A DNA stretch of 64,000 nt from Panorpa germanica. Lineage: Eukaryota; Arthropoda; Insecta; Mecoptera; Panorpidae. Each line of letters begins with the position of its first letter. Position 1 is the stretch's first letter. Position numbers and translations under genes: made by a program. Positions 51,594 to 62,308 of this stretch are shown one piece after another. Location: positions 10,602,001 through 10,666,000 of the forward strand of contig OY783212.1 in the NCBI GenBank assembly GCA_963678705.1. Direction: 5' to 3'. The notes below the pieces were generated by a model. It was not told the origin of the DNA. It saw only the letters and a list, made by a program, of their open reading frames with translations, and did no database searches.

Positions 51594-52129
51594 AATAAAT
51601 AAAAATAATTTTTATGAAACTTTTTTGCATTATAGATAAAGATATGTTAGAAAGAGTTAAATTGACTTAATATTATAAGTTTAATCCAAGGCAATATTTA
51701 AGGTGATATGAACGTATAATTCAAAAGATTCTATGATTAATTATTATGTTATTATAACCAGTAAAGCTATATTCATTAGTAGAATTGATTGAAAATTTAG
51801 ATTAACATTAACTATAGGTTCTAATTAAAAATCACTTTGTACCAAGGATTCTAAAACTACAACTCTATTCCATTACTGGACAATACGGGTTATTAGATAG
51901 CATACCAAAATGAGGATTCAAACGGTAAATGAACGTACAGAATGTTTACAGCATGATTCCTCGAAATATTATTCAGGATAAATGTAACAAATATAAATGT
52001 TAAAGGATGTTAGTACAACTACTTGCCTAATTATTACAAACAGTCGAATGAGCAAAAAATATTAAATTATAACAGGGGACCTTCAAAAGCTGTTTCCTCG
52101 TAGACACAACGGGTGAATAGTTGGCTTAC

Positions 52130-52215
52130 CGGCCAATAGAGGACTCCGTGACGTGTTCAATGATATAGGACGTCGCCCCAGTGTCAAAGGGGGCCCATGA
52201 CTCATGCCGCAAATT
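52130..52215 (-). other. GC-rich island with a donor-like end, unidentified
   Basis: On the minus strand this island ends at GGCCG|GTAAGCC. Two frames are open through it: one from an ATG (MSHGPPLTLGRRPISLNTSR...) and one reading PFDTGATSYIIEHVTESS. The second looks more protein-like, but ends in TAA at the donor. It could be a transposon fragment or a small exon. I do not recognise either peptide. Confidence 0.22.
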
Positions 52216-52617
52216 GAAAACCCTGTTGTGGTGATATACACACTATTGTACTTCATTTTTAAAGATATTGATTATTACTACTTCATTCTTAAGCAACAGT
52301 ACGAAATATATTTGTCATGTTTAGTATTTTGTTTTTGTACAACAAACCAAAATTTCATGAGTTGTGGCGCATTTTGCATATGCTCGGCTGCTGAACCCCT
52401 CCTACTGCAATTTATTTACGAGTAATGTATTATTGCTCCCACGCGAGCCATATGCACTTATTAAGTAATAACATGGCATTATATCAGTGGCTTGGTACTA
52501 AAAGGGCCAATTCCAAAATATAAAATTCATAATCAGATTCTACGCTTTAGCCAAACTTGAACTACTGAAACGCATTATACTTTAGGTCAATTGATTTAAA
52601 AATTATTTTAGATAAGA

Positions 52618-52765
52618 CCCAGGTGAAAAATTGTCTTGCAGCTTATTTGTCTCAAGCTTGCTACTATATGTTTATTTTCGACTTCCGTCATAGAAATTGT
52701 CAAGTGGTTAGTGCGTTACATGCTAATTCAAGCGTTGTATTTCTATCTGAGAAACTTTTATTGCA
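52618..52765. mobile_element. TA-inserting MITE, copy 9
   Basis: CCCAGGTGAAAAATTGTCTT at the left, followed by the family order with TTGTCTCAAGCTTGCTACTA and GCTAATTCAAGCGTTGTATT; the right end near TATCTGAGAAAC is approximate. Small open frames here are accidental. Confidence 0.5.
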
Positions 52766-54323
52766 ATTCTTTAAATTTTCCATCTCTCTCTATCATTTGG
52801 AATATTAACATTGGCCCTTTTAGCACTAAGTCACTGATATATTTCTGTGTTCTTCTCTTTATAGAATAAATAAATTGATAAAACAGTCTCGTCATTTCAG
52901 GAGGAAGAGTTCCATAATCTTATACAAGCACAAACTCATGAAAACATATTTTGGTTTTCATATCATGAAAACATAATAGTTATGTACTTTTGAAGAAAAA
53001 TGATTATTTTACTGGATGAGTCAGAGAAACTAATGATAAGTTTTACAACAAGAATAATTTTTGAATTATTTAATAAGCAATGATTTAATGCATATTTAAT
53101 TATGGTATAAAAGTATTCCTGAATCTAAAACTGTATTCAATTTTTTCAAACAATGTAAAATAAAATGTTAGTGATAATTTTTAACGTGTCCAGAAAAATT
53201 ATATAAATAAAATAAAAAACCTGAAAATTCTGTAACTTTTAAATAAAATATATTAAATTTACTTCAAGTAAAAGTAAAACTCAAATTAATTAAAGATTTT
53301 TATAATGTTTAGACAAAATAATAATTATTGTATAATATGGGTTTTCTGACTACTGAGGAATAATAATAAAAGGCAATTTAAAATTCAATATATGTAATAG
53401 GTATTATATAATACATATAATGTTTCAAAGAGCGCGGGACGATTGATATCATTATATATTTGTTTATACATTTTAATATAATTATAATATAATTCTTTAA
53501 ATTTATTTACATATACGTTTTATTTTTGTAACGCATTCAAAAATACAACAAACAAGCGAACACATTCATACATTTGAAATATATCTATTAATAGATGTGT
53601 TATCTATTATTTTGTTAAATAAAAATTTATTTAATTAATTTTTATACTTTTGATGTAATGTAAACGAATAATGAAATTATGATATAATTGATTTTTTAAA
53701 TATAATAATAAAATTTATAATTTTTTTTATAATCACAATACTCAAAATTATAATATGGTTTGGTTATGTTTCAATTTCATATAGTAAAGAGCACGCTGGA
53801 ATCTGATTTACAATTTAGTTACTTACTTTTTTTATTATTTTATATAGAATTTGATACAGTATTATTTTTCATTTAAATCAATGTTTCAAATCAACAACGA
53901 TACAGTAATACTAATATTTAAATATTATTTCAATATTCCATCAATTTTCTAAATTATAATCCTTGTTAAATATTTTAATGTTTGATGAAAGTTAACAATA
54001 AATATTATTTCTTAAAAACACTGATTTAAATATACAATAATACATATTCTTAAAAATATGATCTTTTAGCGCTTTCCTAGATCGGACGGTGCCATAAAGC
54101 TTCTGTGAACAACGGGTTTTTATTTTAAATTTAAATTTATAATTTTTGTCGTGTAACTTTGAATAAAATCGTGTTATAACACATCAATATTAACATTTAA
54201 ATGGAAAATTAACAGCAAATATTATTTTTGAAAAAAGATTTTATATGCTTTAATTAATTTATATATTTTTAAAATTTTATTTTAAGAGTTAATATTATTT
54301 TTATAGAGATAAATTATACTTAT

Positions 54324-54329
54324 TTTATT
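54324..54329 (-). terminator. Candidate poly(A) signal AATAAA for the alternative last exon
   Basis: AATAAA on the minus strand lies about 35 nt after the TAA of exon 54362-54450. The hexamer is frequent by chance in DNA this AT-rich, so position is the only support. Confidence 0.35.
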
Positions 54330-54361
54330 TAATGATTGATTATTTTTAATTTAGTGTCTAT

Positions 54362-54450
54362 TTATGAAGCAGACGTCGGTGGCCCTACGATATTCATGTT
54401 TACGTAATCGCCGACAAGAATTTGATTCTCTTGCATTACGCCGACCACAC
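54362..54450 (-). CDS. Rbp6: Alternative last coding exon of Musashi Rbp6 (...VGPPTSAS stop)
   Basis: On the minus strand a strong polypyrimidine tract and acceptor (CCTTTTATTTCTTTTCTCACAG shortened to its last 20 bases: TTTTATTTCTTTTCTCACAG) precede an exon that fits the phase-1 end of exon 59980-60063. The split Gly is followed by [15 protein letters not shown], then [13 protein letters not shown] and TAA at 54362-54364. The exon is clearly more GC-rich than its AT-rich surroundings. It has no donor after the stop and an AATAAA about 35 nt downstream, as expected for a terminal exon. The peptide has no domain I recognise and differs entirely from the canonical GPLI...NGYH ending. I infer an alternative polyadenylated isoform; no transcript evidence is available here. 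Confidence 0.72.
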
Positions 54451-54501
54451 CTGTGAGAAAAGAAATAAAAGGAAAAATACTGAATTTATTTTAAATAAAT
54501 A

Positions 54502-54505
<4 letters not shown>

Positions 54506-54574
<69 letters not shown>
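54506..54574. repeat. (TA)n microsatellite, about 34 units
   Basis: Uninterrupted TA dinucleotides that end about 55 nt upstream (minus-strand sense) of the acceptor of exon 54362-54450. Confidence 0.95.
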
Positions 54575-54580
<6 letters not shown>

Positions 54581-54662
54581 TTTATATATGTATGTATATA
54601 CTTAAATAAAAGCGTAATACGAACAGATATTATATAAAATTATTGAGATAAACGACATTAAC

Positions 54663-54908
54663 GTGATATCCAGAGCGAGACTCCAAGAGGACCGTTATCG
54701 GGCACTAGGAGTGCATGTAACAACGATTAAACGAAAAGAAAAAAATAAACATTCTAAAAGTTATAAAGCACACAAGGTATGGTGGGTAGCTGTGGTGGCA
54801 AACTCGGAGGGTGCAAAGGGCCAAATCGGAGATGTTAGTCAATTATTTTTAAGCGAGTGGATGGAAATAGTCAAAAGGACGATGGACGGCGGGTGCTTAG
54901 CAATATAA
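54663..54908 (+). CDS. Unidentified GC-richer open frame next to the TA repeat
   Basis: A plus-strand frame of about 81 codons. Its product contains RARLQEDRYRALGVHVTTIK, then a basic Lys-rich stretch, then KVWWVAVVANSEGAKGQIG and LFLSEWMEIVKRTMDGG. GC content is visibly higher than in the flanking DNA and the amino-acid mix is ordinary, not AT-driven. No domain is recognised. It starts with a GTG/ATG-like codon context and no acceptor was identified. It lies antisense inside the Rbp6 intron. It may be a mobile-element fragment, a lineage-specific small gene or chance. Confidence 0.25.
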   Translation: MISRARLQEDRYRALGVHVTTIKRKEKNKHSKSYKAHKVWWVAVVANSEGAKGQIGDVSQLFLSEWMEIVKRTMDGGCLAI

Positions 54909-57900
54909 AATAATACGTAAATTAGGGAACACGTTAGTTTTTTATTTTAATTAAATATTGTAATTATATGCTAATGCAGTTTATTAAAAACTCAATAAGA
55001 AAAAAGTATATATACATTTTTGTGTTGCTTTTAATTATTATTAAAATGATTAATATTTAAAAAAAGGTATCACTTTTTGACTAAAACTTATTCGCAAATA
55101 GCTGCGATACCTAAGCAAGAATCTTAAACACCGATATACTTTTACCTAGTGTAGTGAGATTAGATATAATGAGAATATTTTTTAAATTTCAAATCAATTC
55201 GATAAATCGGGTACAAACGTGCTAAAGTGAAAATCGCATAAAAGAAAAAAAAAACGCAAATAAAGTTTTCTTTGCAATGTTGTGAGGCGACTCAGTGTTA
55301 CAGCTCTAAATTGTATTAAAAAGAACTTGCATCATCAAACTGAGAAGTTGTTTATATTATTTTAAAATTGTAATAATATTATATAAAATATAGAAAATGT
55401 CAATGAGGTGGAATTTAAAATCTTTATCAATCTTACAGAAATTCAAAATATGCTTACTTTGTCTCAACTGCTGTTTTAATTTAGTAATTTAATTAACACA
55501 TAATTACAATATTAAATTAAATTTTAATATTAAAATTATTTTTCTTTTTTATAAATATTTATATAATAATACATTTCATTTAAGCGTAGCGAAATTCCTT
55601 TAAAAAATACCTTCATATTTTTTTGTTATATCTTATGCAAATGATGAAATTTTATTTTTTTTGTAATATTCAAGAAATTTACATTCGTTAAAAAGTATAA
55701 AAATAGCGCGCGGTGAATAAAATAGGAAACGGTATAACAATATATTTTAATATTAATAACAGTTTATCAATACAACTGGACAGTTCATTATTTTAATATA
55801 TTTTATTTATTTATTTCATTGTATAATATATAATTAATTATATGGAATGCGCTTAGATAAATTTATAAATAAATCACAGTGGTTGTGATAACGAGGATAG
55901 GTTTTAATCAGTTATTACGTATGTGCGGAGGCCCTAATTGGTTATCAATACGTGCGATTAAAAAACAAATTAATAATCTTTAAGATATGATGAGAAAAAG
56001 TTAAAAAGTACAGAAGAAAAACCAAATACATCCTACTCGATGTTGAGAAAAAACTCAGTGCAATGTGTCTGAAATAAAAACTGTCCTTCTCAGAGGAAAG
56101 CAGTTGACAACCCTATTTGTACGGTACACTTTGCTAGTTCAATTCTTATTAATTACTTTGTTCGAGATATTTTTGTCTATGGGTTCTGCCGCAATGCAAT
56201 CGATTTTCGGTAATTATATTAGGAAAGAACATTTCAAATAATTTTAAGAATAATTTTAAAACTTAACTAGTTATGACTGACTAGTTATGCAAATAATGAT
56301 ACCTAATATAAAAAGTTTTGTTATAAAATTTTCAGCTTTTTGAAAAATGAGTCTACCGTTTTAAATATTAACATAATCATAACATTTTCTAATAAACCTT
56401 TTAAAAGATTAAAGGTTGTTAAACTAGCTATTAAAATTTAGGTTTTAGATTAGAGATTAACAACTTAGATTAAATATTATTAGATTTTGTTTTAAGTAAA
56501 ATATTGTATGAATGTAAGGTAGCATCCTATGTTTCGGTCCTCGGGGTAAGTGATTATCTAATTCAGAATTCTTATATTTTTTTATTTAGCCGTTATGAAT
56601 TCCATATCTTTATTGCAAAAAGCTCTAATTACTATTCTAATAGCAATAAGCAAAATAATGTTTATTTATATAATATTTTTTACGTAGAAAGTAATTCTTT
56701 TCACGTTAAGTAATCAACAAACTCTGAGTTTAGCGGGAATTACTGTGTATTCAATGTAGCTATTTCAATTAAGCTGGGTGTATTACGATTTACGAATAAA
56801 CATCACGTTTTCGATTTATAACTGCCTGTAGATTGTTCATCGTAATACCGGCTGAACATTTCTGGTAAAACTTGAATGATTGCATTGCACTGTAACCTAT
56901 AATTTGATTCACTATGTAAATTTTTGATAAAGCAAATAATAATTATTAGCAAAACGTACTTCATTTTAAAATTGTTTTATTACATGTTACATTAATATGT
57001 TAGCTATAATTTTAATACACCTACTAAAAAACTTTCAATTCTTGTATATTTTTATTGAAATCGATATGTGATTTTCATTTACAAATATATTTTCAATAAT
57101 CGCATTGAAAGTTTATTGAAATTACGTAAGTGTGTAACATTTGGTAATTAATCAGTTGCATTAATTGGCAGTTCGATTTTAAAATGCTTGAATAATATAT
57201 ATAATAAAATATAAAAAGTGAACTCTAATTTTTTAATGTAACATTTATTAATTTCGTTTATTAATTCAAGAGCATGATATTTTGAATATCTGTAAATTAA
57301 AATCAAATATAAAGGTAAATAAATCAATCAAGTAAACGTGTAGCTGTAAGCTGGGTTGACTAGGGATGAAGTGGGGTGGTGTAATGTACCCCTAACTCCC
57401 CGCACATACGTATAACAATACAAATGCCATACATAACGTGGTGGTATATGTTACATATGATATAATGCACGATATATGAAGTCATAGCGAGGCAACAGAT
57501 GTAATATAGGTGACTTGTAATACATGGTCTTTGGGAACACCAGGCGTTCGAATAAATCATTTGTCGTGGCCAATTACAGCAGCACATTTAATATAGTGTG
57601 CAATACTGCCAGTGGTGTATATGTGGTTGAAATAATTTATAGGAAATGAAATTTAAAAAGCAAAATGTTTTTGTGAAAGCAGGGTTGCATTTGCAATGTT
57701 TATTTGCGTAATGAGCTTTTATATTTGAGATTTAAAGTTGTGTAATGAATTTAATTTGACACTACTACAACCCTGGATGATAAAAACTGTGTAGAACAGC
57801 AAGCCATTGTTAGAATGCCTTCCTGTGTGTCGTTCCGTCATGTTTGAAGCAGTGAACCATTACTAAGTCCAGTGTAAAAGTCAAGATACGTTTATGAACT

Positions 57901-59818
57901 GCTTCTGTTCAAAGTTTTGATAGTTCCACAGTAGATTATCCCAGAAAATAAATTAATTCGGAGTAAAAAAGATGTTTCCAGTACTCACAAAGAATAAATA
58001 AATATCAAATAATAACAAATGATTTTTTCAAAAATATTTACATGTAGATATTACTTCGAAATGACTTTCATATAGTGTTGTGCAATAACGAATGGAATGA
58101 TGATAAAAATCATTTAAATTCGATGTAGATATGAGATAAGATAAGAAAACGAGCTAAACCACTAAACTAAAACGACTTAGTCTGAGAAGAAATTACTAAT
58201 TTTAGTACTAGTATTATACCTATTGATATATTGAACCACAAGTTAATTTCTACAATATTTAACTACATTACTTAGTCATTTTTTACAGCACTAACAGATT
58301 AAAGCTTCCAAGTTATATGTAATACAGTAAAACCGATAAGAAAGTGTGCTTTGAGCAGTTACTTTCTTCTTCCACCATGTTAAAAGGCACAACTGGATTT
58401 AAATTTGATTGATTTGTTTTCCACTCAGTCATTATTTTGAAAGTAAGGATGGAATAAGTTTTTGTGTTTCTACAAAATTTTGAAGAGAGCTTTTTGGTAG
58501 ATACTAACATTACCCTTAACTTTTGCTTTGAAACTTTTATAATAAAAAGTTATAGACAAAAATAATTTTAAAATTAATTGTGTAATGAAGAGACATTTCT
58601 TAATGTTAGATTTAGTTTAGTTTATAACTTTTGACAAAAATGTTCTGAACAGACTTTTTGTGGGAGCTTTCGTTTTCAAGATAAACGAAAAACACTGACT
58701 ATCAAAACACACTGTATCAAGATGGCGGTGAATGGTGACGTACCAGAAAACTCAAATTTAAATCCATGTTTGACGCTTTTACCCAAAGTGCACGGTTGTC
58801 TTTTTTTAATACAGAATTTACTGTTTTAATTATTTAAGACTCACTTACAAGAAATATTTATTATACTCTACTAACTTTGACAACTATTATAAAACCAGTT
58901 TTTAGGTTAAATTTTTTTGGAAGCTTTAGAAACACTACTATATGCTTTAACATTAAACTATGTTGATTATATTTATATATATATATATATGTTTATTATT
59001 TGAAGTTAAGTTATTTGTTAACTAACGCTAAATTGCTAACGAAGAAAGTACAGAACTTTTAAATCGGATTCTAGATTATATTGTTTTGTTAAGATTTATA
59101 TTTTATTTATAGAATATATTAATCTAATGTTAAATTTATATTGTAATGGAGATAAATTCGGACACCCTAAGTGTCTACACTATCCATTAAATATTTGAAT
59201 ATTTCCGTTTTAATGCATTCAATATATATTTAATAAAAGATTGTTTTAGTAACATTTTGAAATTTACCAAATTACACAAAGCATGTGTTTTGGATAAAAT
59301 TTCAGTTTTCAGCTGCTAGTTGAATTTAACATATGAATTTTCATATTTATTCCCTCCGATTCTAAACGATTTTTATATGTTATTTACTTTAATTATAAAT
59401 TATATTTATTTATATATAATTGATTATTAATTTATTTAGAATCATTTAATATTAAATTAACATAAATTGTATAAAGTTGATAACTTTCCAATTAAATAAA
59501 AAACAGGTAATTATTTTTTAGAAAACGAAATAAATCTAGAATTTCGTTTATGAAAGGTTGATTTTATTTAAAATTAACAAAATATTTAAATTTGTTGTTT
59601 TTTAATTTATTTAATTAATTAATTTATAGTTTTCAAGGTTTATTATTTGGACGATAATTTTTGCCATAAACTGAATACGATGCATGTCATATTATTACAT
59701 TAATTAATATATAATTAGATGGTTATTGCTTTATTCGTTAATTAGTTGATCATTTCAAAGGAGGATACATACGAATATTAACGGTTAACATTTAAAGTTA
59801 ACTGTTAGTTCACATTGT

Positions 59819-59979
59819 TCACAGATGCATGGCAGCACCGTACACACTCAGGTGCTCAAGCGGATGACACGGTAGCAATGTTAATGATGGATGGGAATGA
59901 TGGGGATGGTGCGGGTGGTGGGGGTGACTATGATGACTGTGGTGATGATGATGATGTAAACTGCTTGTCAAATGATTAC
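59819..59979 (-). CDS. Rbp6: Candidate His-rich alternative C-terminus by read-through of the exon donor
   Basis: If the donor at 59979 is not used, the frame of exon 59980-60063 stays open for 52 more codons and stops at TGA (59819-59821). The extension begins NHLTSSL, then a run of six His followed by Ser/Pro/His repeats (about 20 His in 30 residues), and ends SLTLLPCHPLEHLSVYGAAMHL less its last few residues in other isoforms. The segment is much more GC-rich than the flanking DNA, and the GC drops close to the stop codon. A histidine repeat is made of mixed CAT and CAC codons, which argues for selection on protein over a simple CAT microsatellite. The same stretch is open on the opposite strand too, because the ATG/GGT-type repeat lacks stops, so chance is possible. 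Confidence 0.5.
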
Positions 59980-60063
59980 CTGTGGGGTACGGGAGTCCAA
60001 AACTAGGATAACCGGAGTAGCCGCGACCAGCTGCATAAGCGGCATAGGCGGCCGCTGGAAAAC
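59980..60063 (-). CDS. Rbp6: Musashi Rbp6 internal exon (GFPAAAYAAYAAGRGYSGYP)
   Basis: This 84-nt minus-strand exon follows acceptor TATTTATTTCAG and can end at donor CAG|GTAATC. It encodes FPAAAYAAYAAGRGY, then SGYPSFGLPYPT, flanked by split Gly codons on both sides. The peptide matches the Musashi tail motif GFPAAAY plus GRGYxGxxPSxGxxxP of vertebrate MSI2, in the Ala/Gly/Tyr-rich low-complexity region after the RRMs. GC content rises sharply inside the exon relative to the surrounding DNA. The exon is symmetric (phase 1 in, phase 1 out). The GT at its donor also begins an in-frame extension (59819-59979), so the junction is a branch point for alternative C-termini. Confidence 0.9.
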
Positions 60064-61352
60064 CTGAAATAAATATTTACACTCATATTAGATAAAATTA
60101 CAAATTTATTCATTAAATATTTATTAAACTGAATAAATAATATATCTTAAAGTTCATTGTAATATTTCCTTATTTGAATAAAGGAAATGATAATTTTAAT
60201 AACAATTTGTCTAAATATAATATCTGTTACGTAAGACATCTTTTTATAAAAAGTTCGATTGCATAAATTATCCTTTGACATAAATTTAGGATTTATGACG
60301 TAAATTAAGCTTCAATATATTATATTATTTATTATAGTAGGGATTAACACATGAATGACTCCAGAAGTCTAACTTACATACAATTTTGTATGTATTTAAA
60401 GTAATATGTATTGTATTTAGCGAGTATGTACCGTAGGTTAATATCAATGAATTGTTATTTCAAGATTGTTATTCAAAATTAAAATGAACTCTTTGATATA
60501 TAACGTAAAACTAGTAAAGAAAAAAAATAAGTTAATGTTACAAGAGTATTACATACACTGAAAATTTTAAGTCAAGAAAGCCAAATTATAAAACAGATAA
60601 AAACTGTTAAAATTAAATAGTACTACATCTGATCAACACCAACGGCATGAGTATTACAATAAAAAAACAAATTCTGTGTTTGAGGTAATTTAGATATGAT
60701 AAAACAGTACCTAATAAATGTATGTTTCAGAAAAAGTTTCAGGCAGCTTCCAATGTTCTAGCGCTAATGAGCTATGGTTTTGAAGCACATTAAACAAATT
60801 TGTTGATAAAAACATTTTAGTACTTCCAGTCAGACCCGATTTTTGGTGACAGTTGCCATACAAATAATAAATAAGCTAACTATTGTAGTTACCATTGAAA
60901 TACCGTTTATAATAATGCACAAAAATGCTTTTAATTTTATCATAATTAATATTTCAAACATAAATTTGACACGAAATGGTATTACACAACCTCATAATTA
61001 TGAACATAAAAGTTTTAAGAATATGGAATCTAAAAAACCATTTCATACATAATGCTCTTGTAACAAATTTTATGACGCATGCTTTTAGTATTAGAAATTT
61101 CATATTTTGAGTATAAAAAACACTTTTGTTTAAGTCTGAATACTTGAATAACTAGGAAAATACAAACTATAAATAAATGAATTTAAAGTACAGGTATAAA
61201 ATAATAAAAATACTTTGAAAAGGTTTAGTATTAATTTAAAAAATTATTATTTGAAAGAAAATGGCAATTTTAAACACGTATACATATTTTCGATATAAAA
61301 ATAAAAAATAAAACTTAATCTTAATTAAATACAAAAATCGATATCTACTCAC
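60064..61352 (-). other. Rbp6 intron (1.3 kb)
   Basis: AT-rich intron with donor GTGAGT at 61347-61352 and acceptor ATTTCAG ending at 60064. A 69-codon open frame on the plus strand (60843-61052) is AT-rich, Ile- and Asn-rich and looks like chance. Nothing else was recognised. Confidence 0.7.
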
Positions 61353-61385
61353 CGTCAGGTAGTGCTCCCAGCGACCACATAAAAT
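61353..61385 (-). CDS. Rbp6: Musashi Rbp6 internal microexon (FMWSLGALPD)
   Basis: This 33-nt exon lies on the minus strand between acceptor ...TACATTTCTAG and donor GTGAGT. It supplies two bases of a codon begun upstream (?AT, Asp if the base is G), then FMWSLGALPD, and ends with one base (G). That G joins GT of the next exon to make Gly. It corresponds to the family segment just after RRM2, where vertebrate proteins read MDAFMLG.GMLG; the shared pattern is D-F-M-(W/L)-x-L-G. Length 33 nt is symmetric, so skipping it keeps the frame. Both splice sites are close to consensus. The identification depends on the match to the family and on the exact phase fit to exon 59980-60063. Confidence 0.82.
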
Positions 61386-62305
61386 CTAGAAATGTAGAAA
61401 ACAAACACTTTCTCAGTAATTTTGTTTTATAAAAGTGTTAAAATCTAAAACATTTAAATACATCGAAAAAAAAAAGAAAAAAAGAATAAATAAAATGAAT
61501 ATAAATAATTGTAAAGAAAATAAAAAAAATCACTCGCACACATAAAAAAAAGTACTAAAAAATTAAAATATTTCTAATAATATTTATAAAACAAATACTG
61601 TATTGAAAGAGTTTACTAAAAGTTAAATTTAAAAATATCCTAGCGATATTTTAAAATTTAATTCGCAATAAAATCATTTACAGTATCCATGAAATTTCAT
61701 AAACTATTTTTTATTTTCAGTGTCTACACTACAGTATGATATTTAAATTCAAAAATACCAAACTACAAAAAAATTGGACTTTTTTCTGCGTATGTATTTT
61801 TTAAGCCCATATATAAATGATCTATTTAGCAAAAGGCGATATAAGACAGCTACGGACTATAAAACAAATTTCGTTTTTTTTTAAATACACTTTTGTATTG
61901 TTTATATACTATTCTACTATTCTATTCTACTAGTTTTTTAATTATTTTTCTATTCTAATTGAGGAATAACAAATTGATTAAGTTTTAAATCATTTTTTTA
62001 TTCTATTAAGCAGATTTCTTGATATTTTTTTACAAGTCTCGAGTTTTATGATTAATGTTATATTTTTAGTATATATTTATATTTTTATATATATATTTTT
62101 GATATATTGCAAAAAGTGCTTCACATTTTTGAACTGACTGTCATTTGTTGGATAAATTAACCCGTGGACTTTAATTCCTCTAAAAAATATTTATAATTTT
62201 AAAACAGTAAAATTTCCTTGATAAATTTATTTAATTATTGTGATCAGACTTATCTGTATTATTACTTAAAAGAATTATTTTTATTTAAATAGTGTATGTG
62301 CTTAC

Positions 62306-62308
62306 CTT
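62306..62308 (-). promoter_or_regulatory. Adjacent acceptor and donor: 3-nt microexon or recursive splice site
   Basis: The minus strand reads CTTATCTAG|AAG|GTAAGC. An acceptor-like pyrimidine tract is directly followed by a donor consensus in the long intron upstream of the first visible Rbp6 exon. It could be chance. Confidence 0.25.

Larger units (their letters stand above)
41650..54361 (-). other. Large Rbp6 intron (12.7 kb) with transposon remnants
   Basis: AT-rich DNA between the alternative last exon and exon 41584-41649. It contains at least four copies of the TA-inserting MITE family (41998, 43822, 51498, 52618), two SINE-like fragments (43915 and 48455), a TA microsatellite (43300-43362), a plus-strand candidate open frame with a strong acceptor (47288-47432) and two GC-rich islands of unknown origin (about 50220-50460 and 52085-52215). 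No further Musashi exon was recognised. Confidence 0.6.
54451..59979 (-). other. Rbp6 intron upstream of the alternative last exon (5.5 kb)
   Basis: Mostly AT-rich non-coding DNA between exon 59980-60063 and exon 54362-54450, less the possible His-rich extension at its start. It holds the long TA microsatellite at 54506-54574, the unexplained plus-strand open frame 54663-54908 and a smaller TA run near 58973-58990. I saw no other exon. Confidence 0.6.

Noticed and set aside
52623-52869. Two overlapping plus-strand open frames of 61 and 77 codons.
   Set aside because: They lie in a MITE copy and have the Leu/Tyr/Phe-rich composition of AT-driven chance frames.
59815-60006. A plus-strand open frame of 63 codons rich in Asp and Gly.
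   Set aside because: It is the antisense of the Rbp6 exon and its His-rich extension; the repeat simply lacks stops on both strands.
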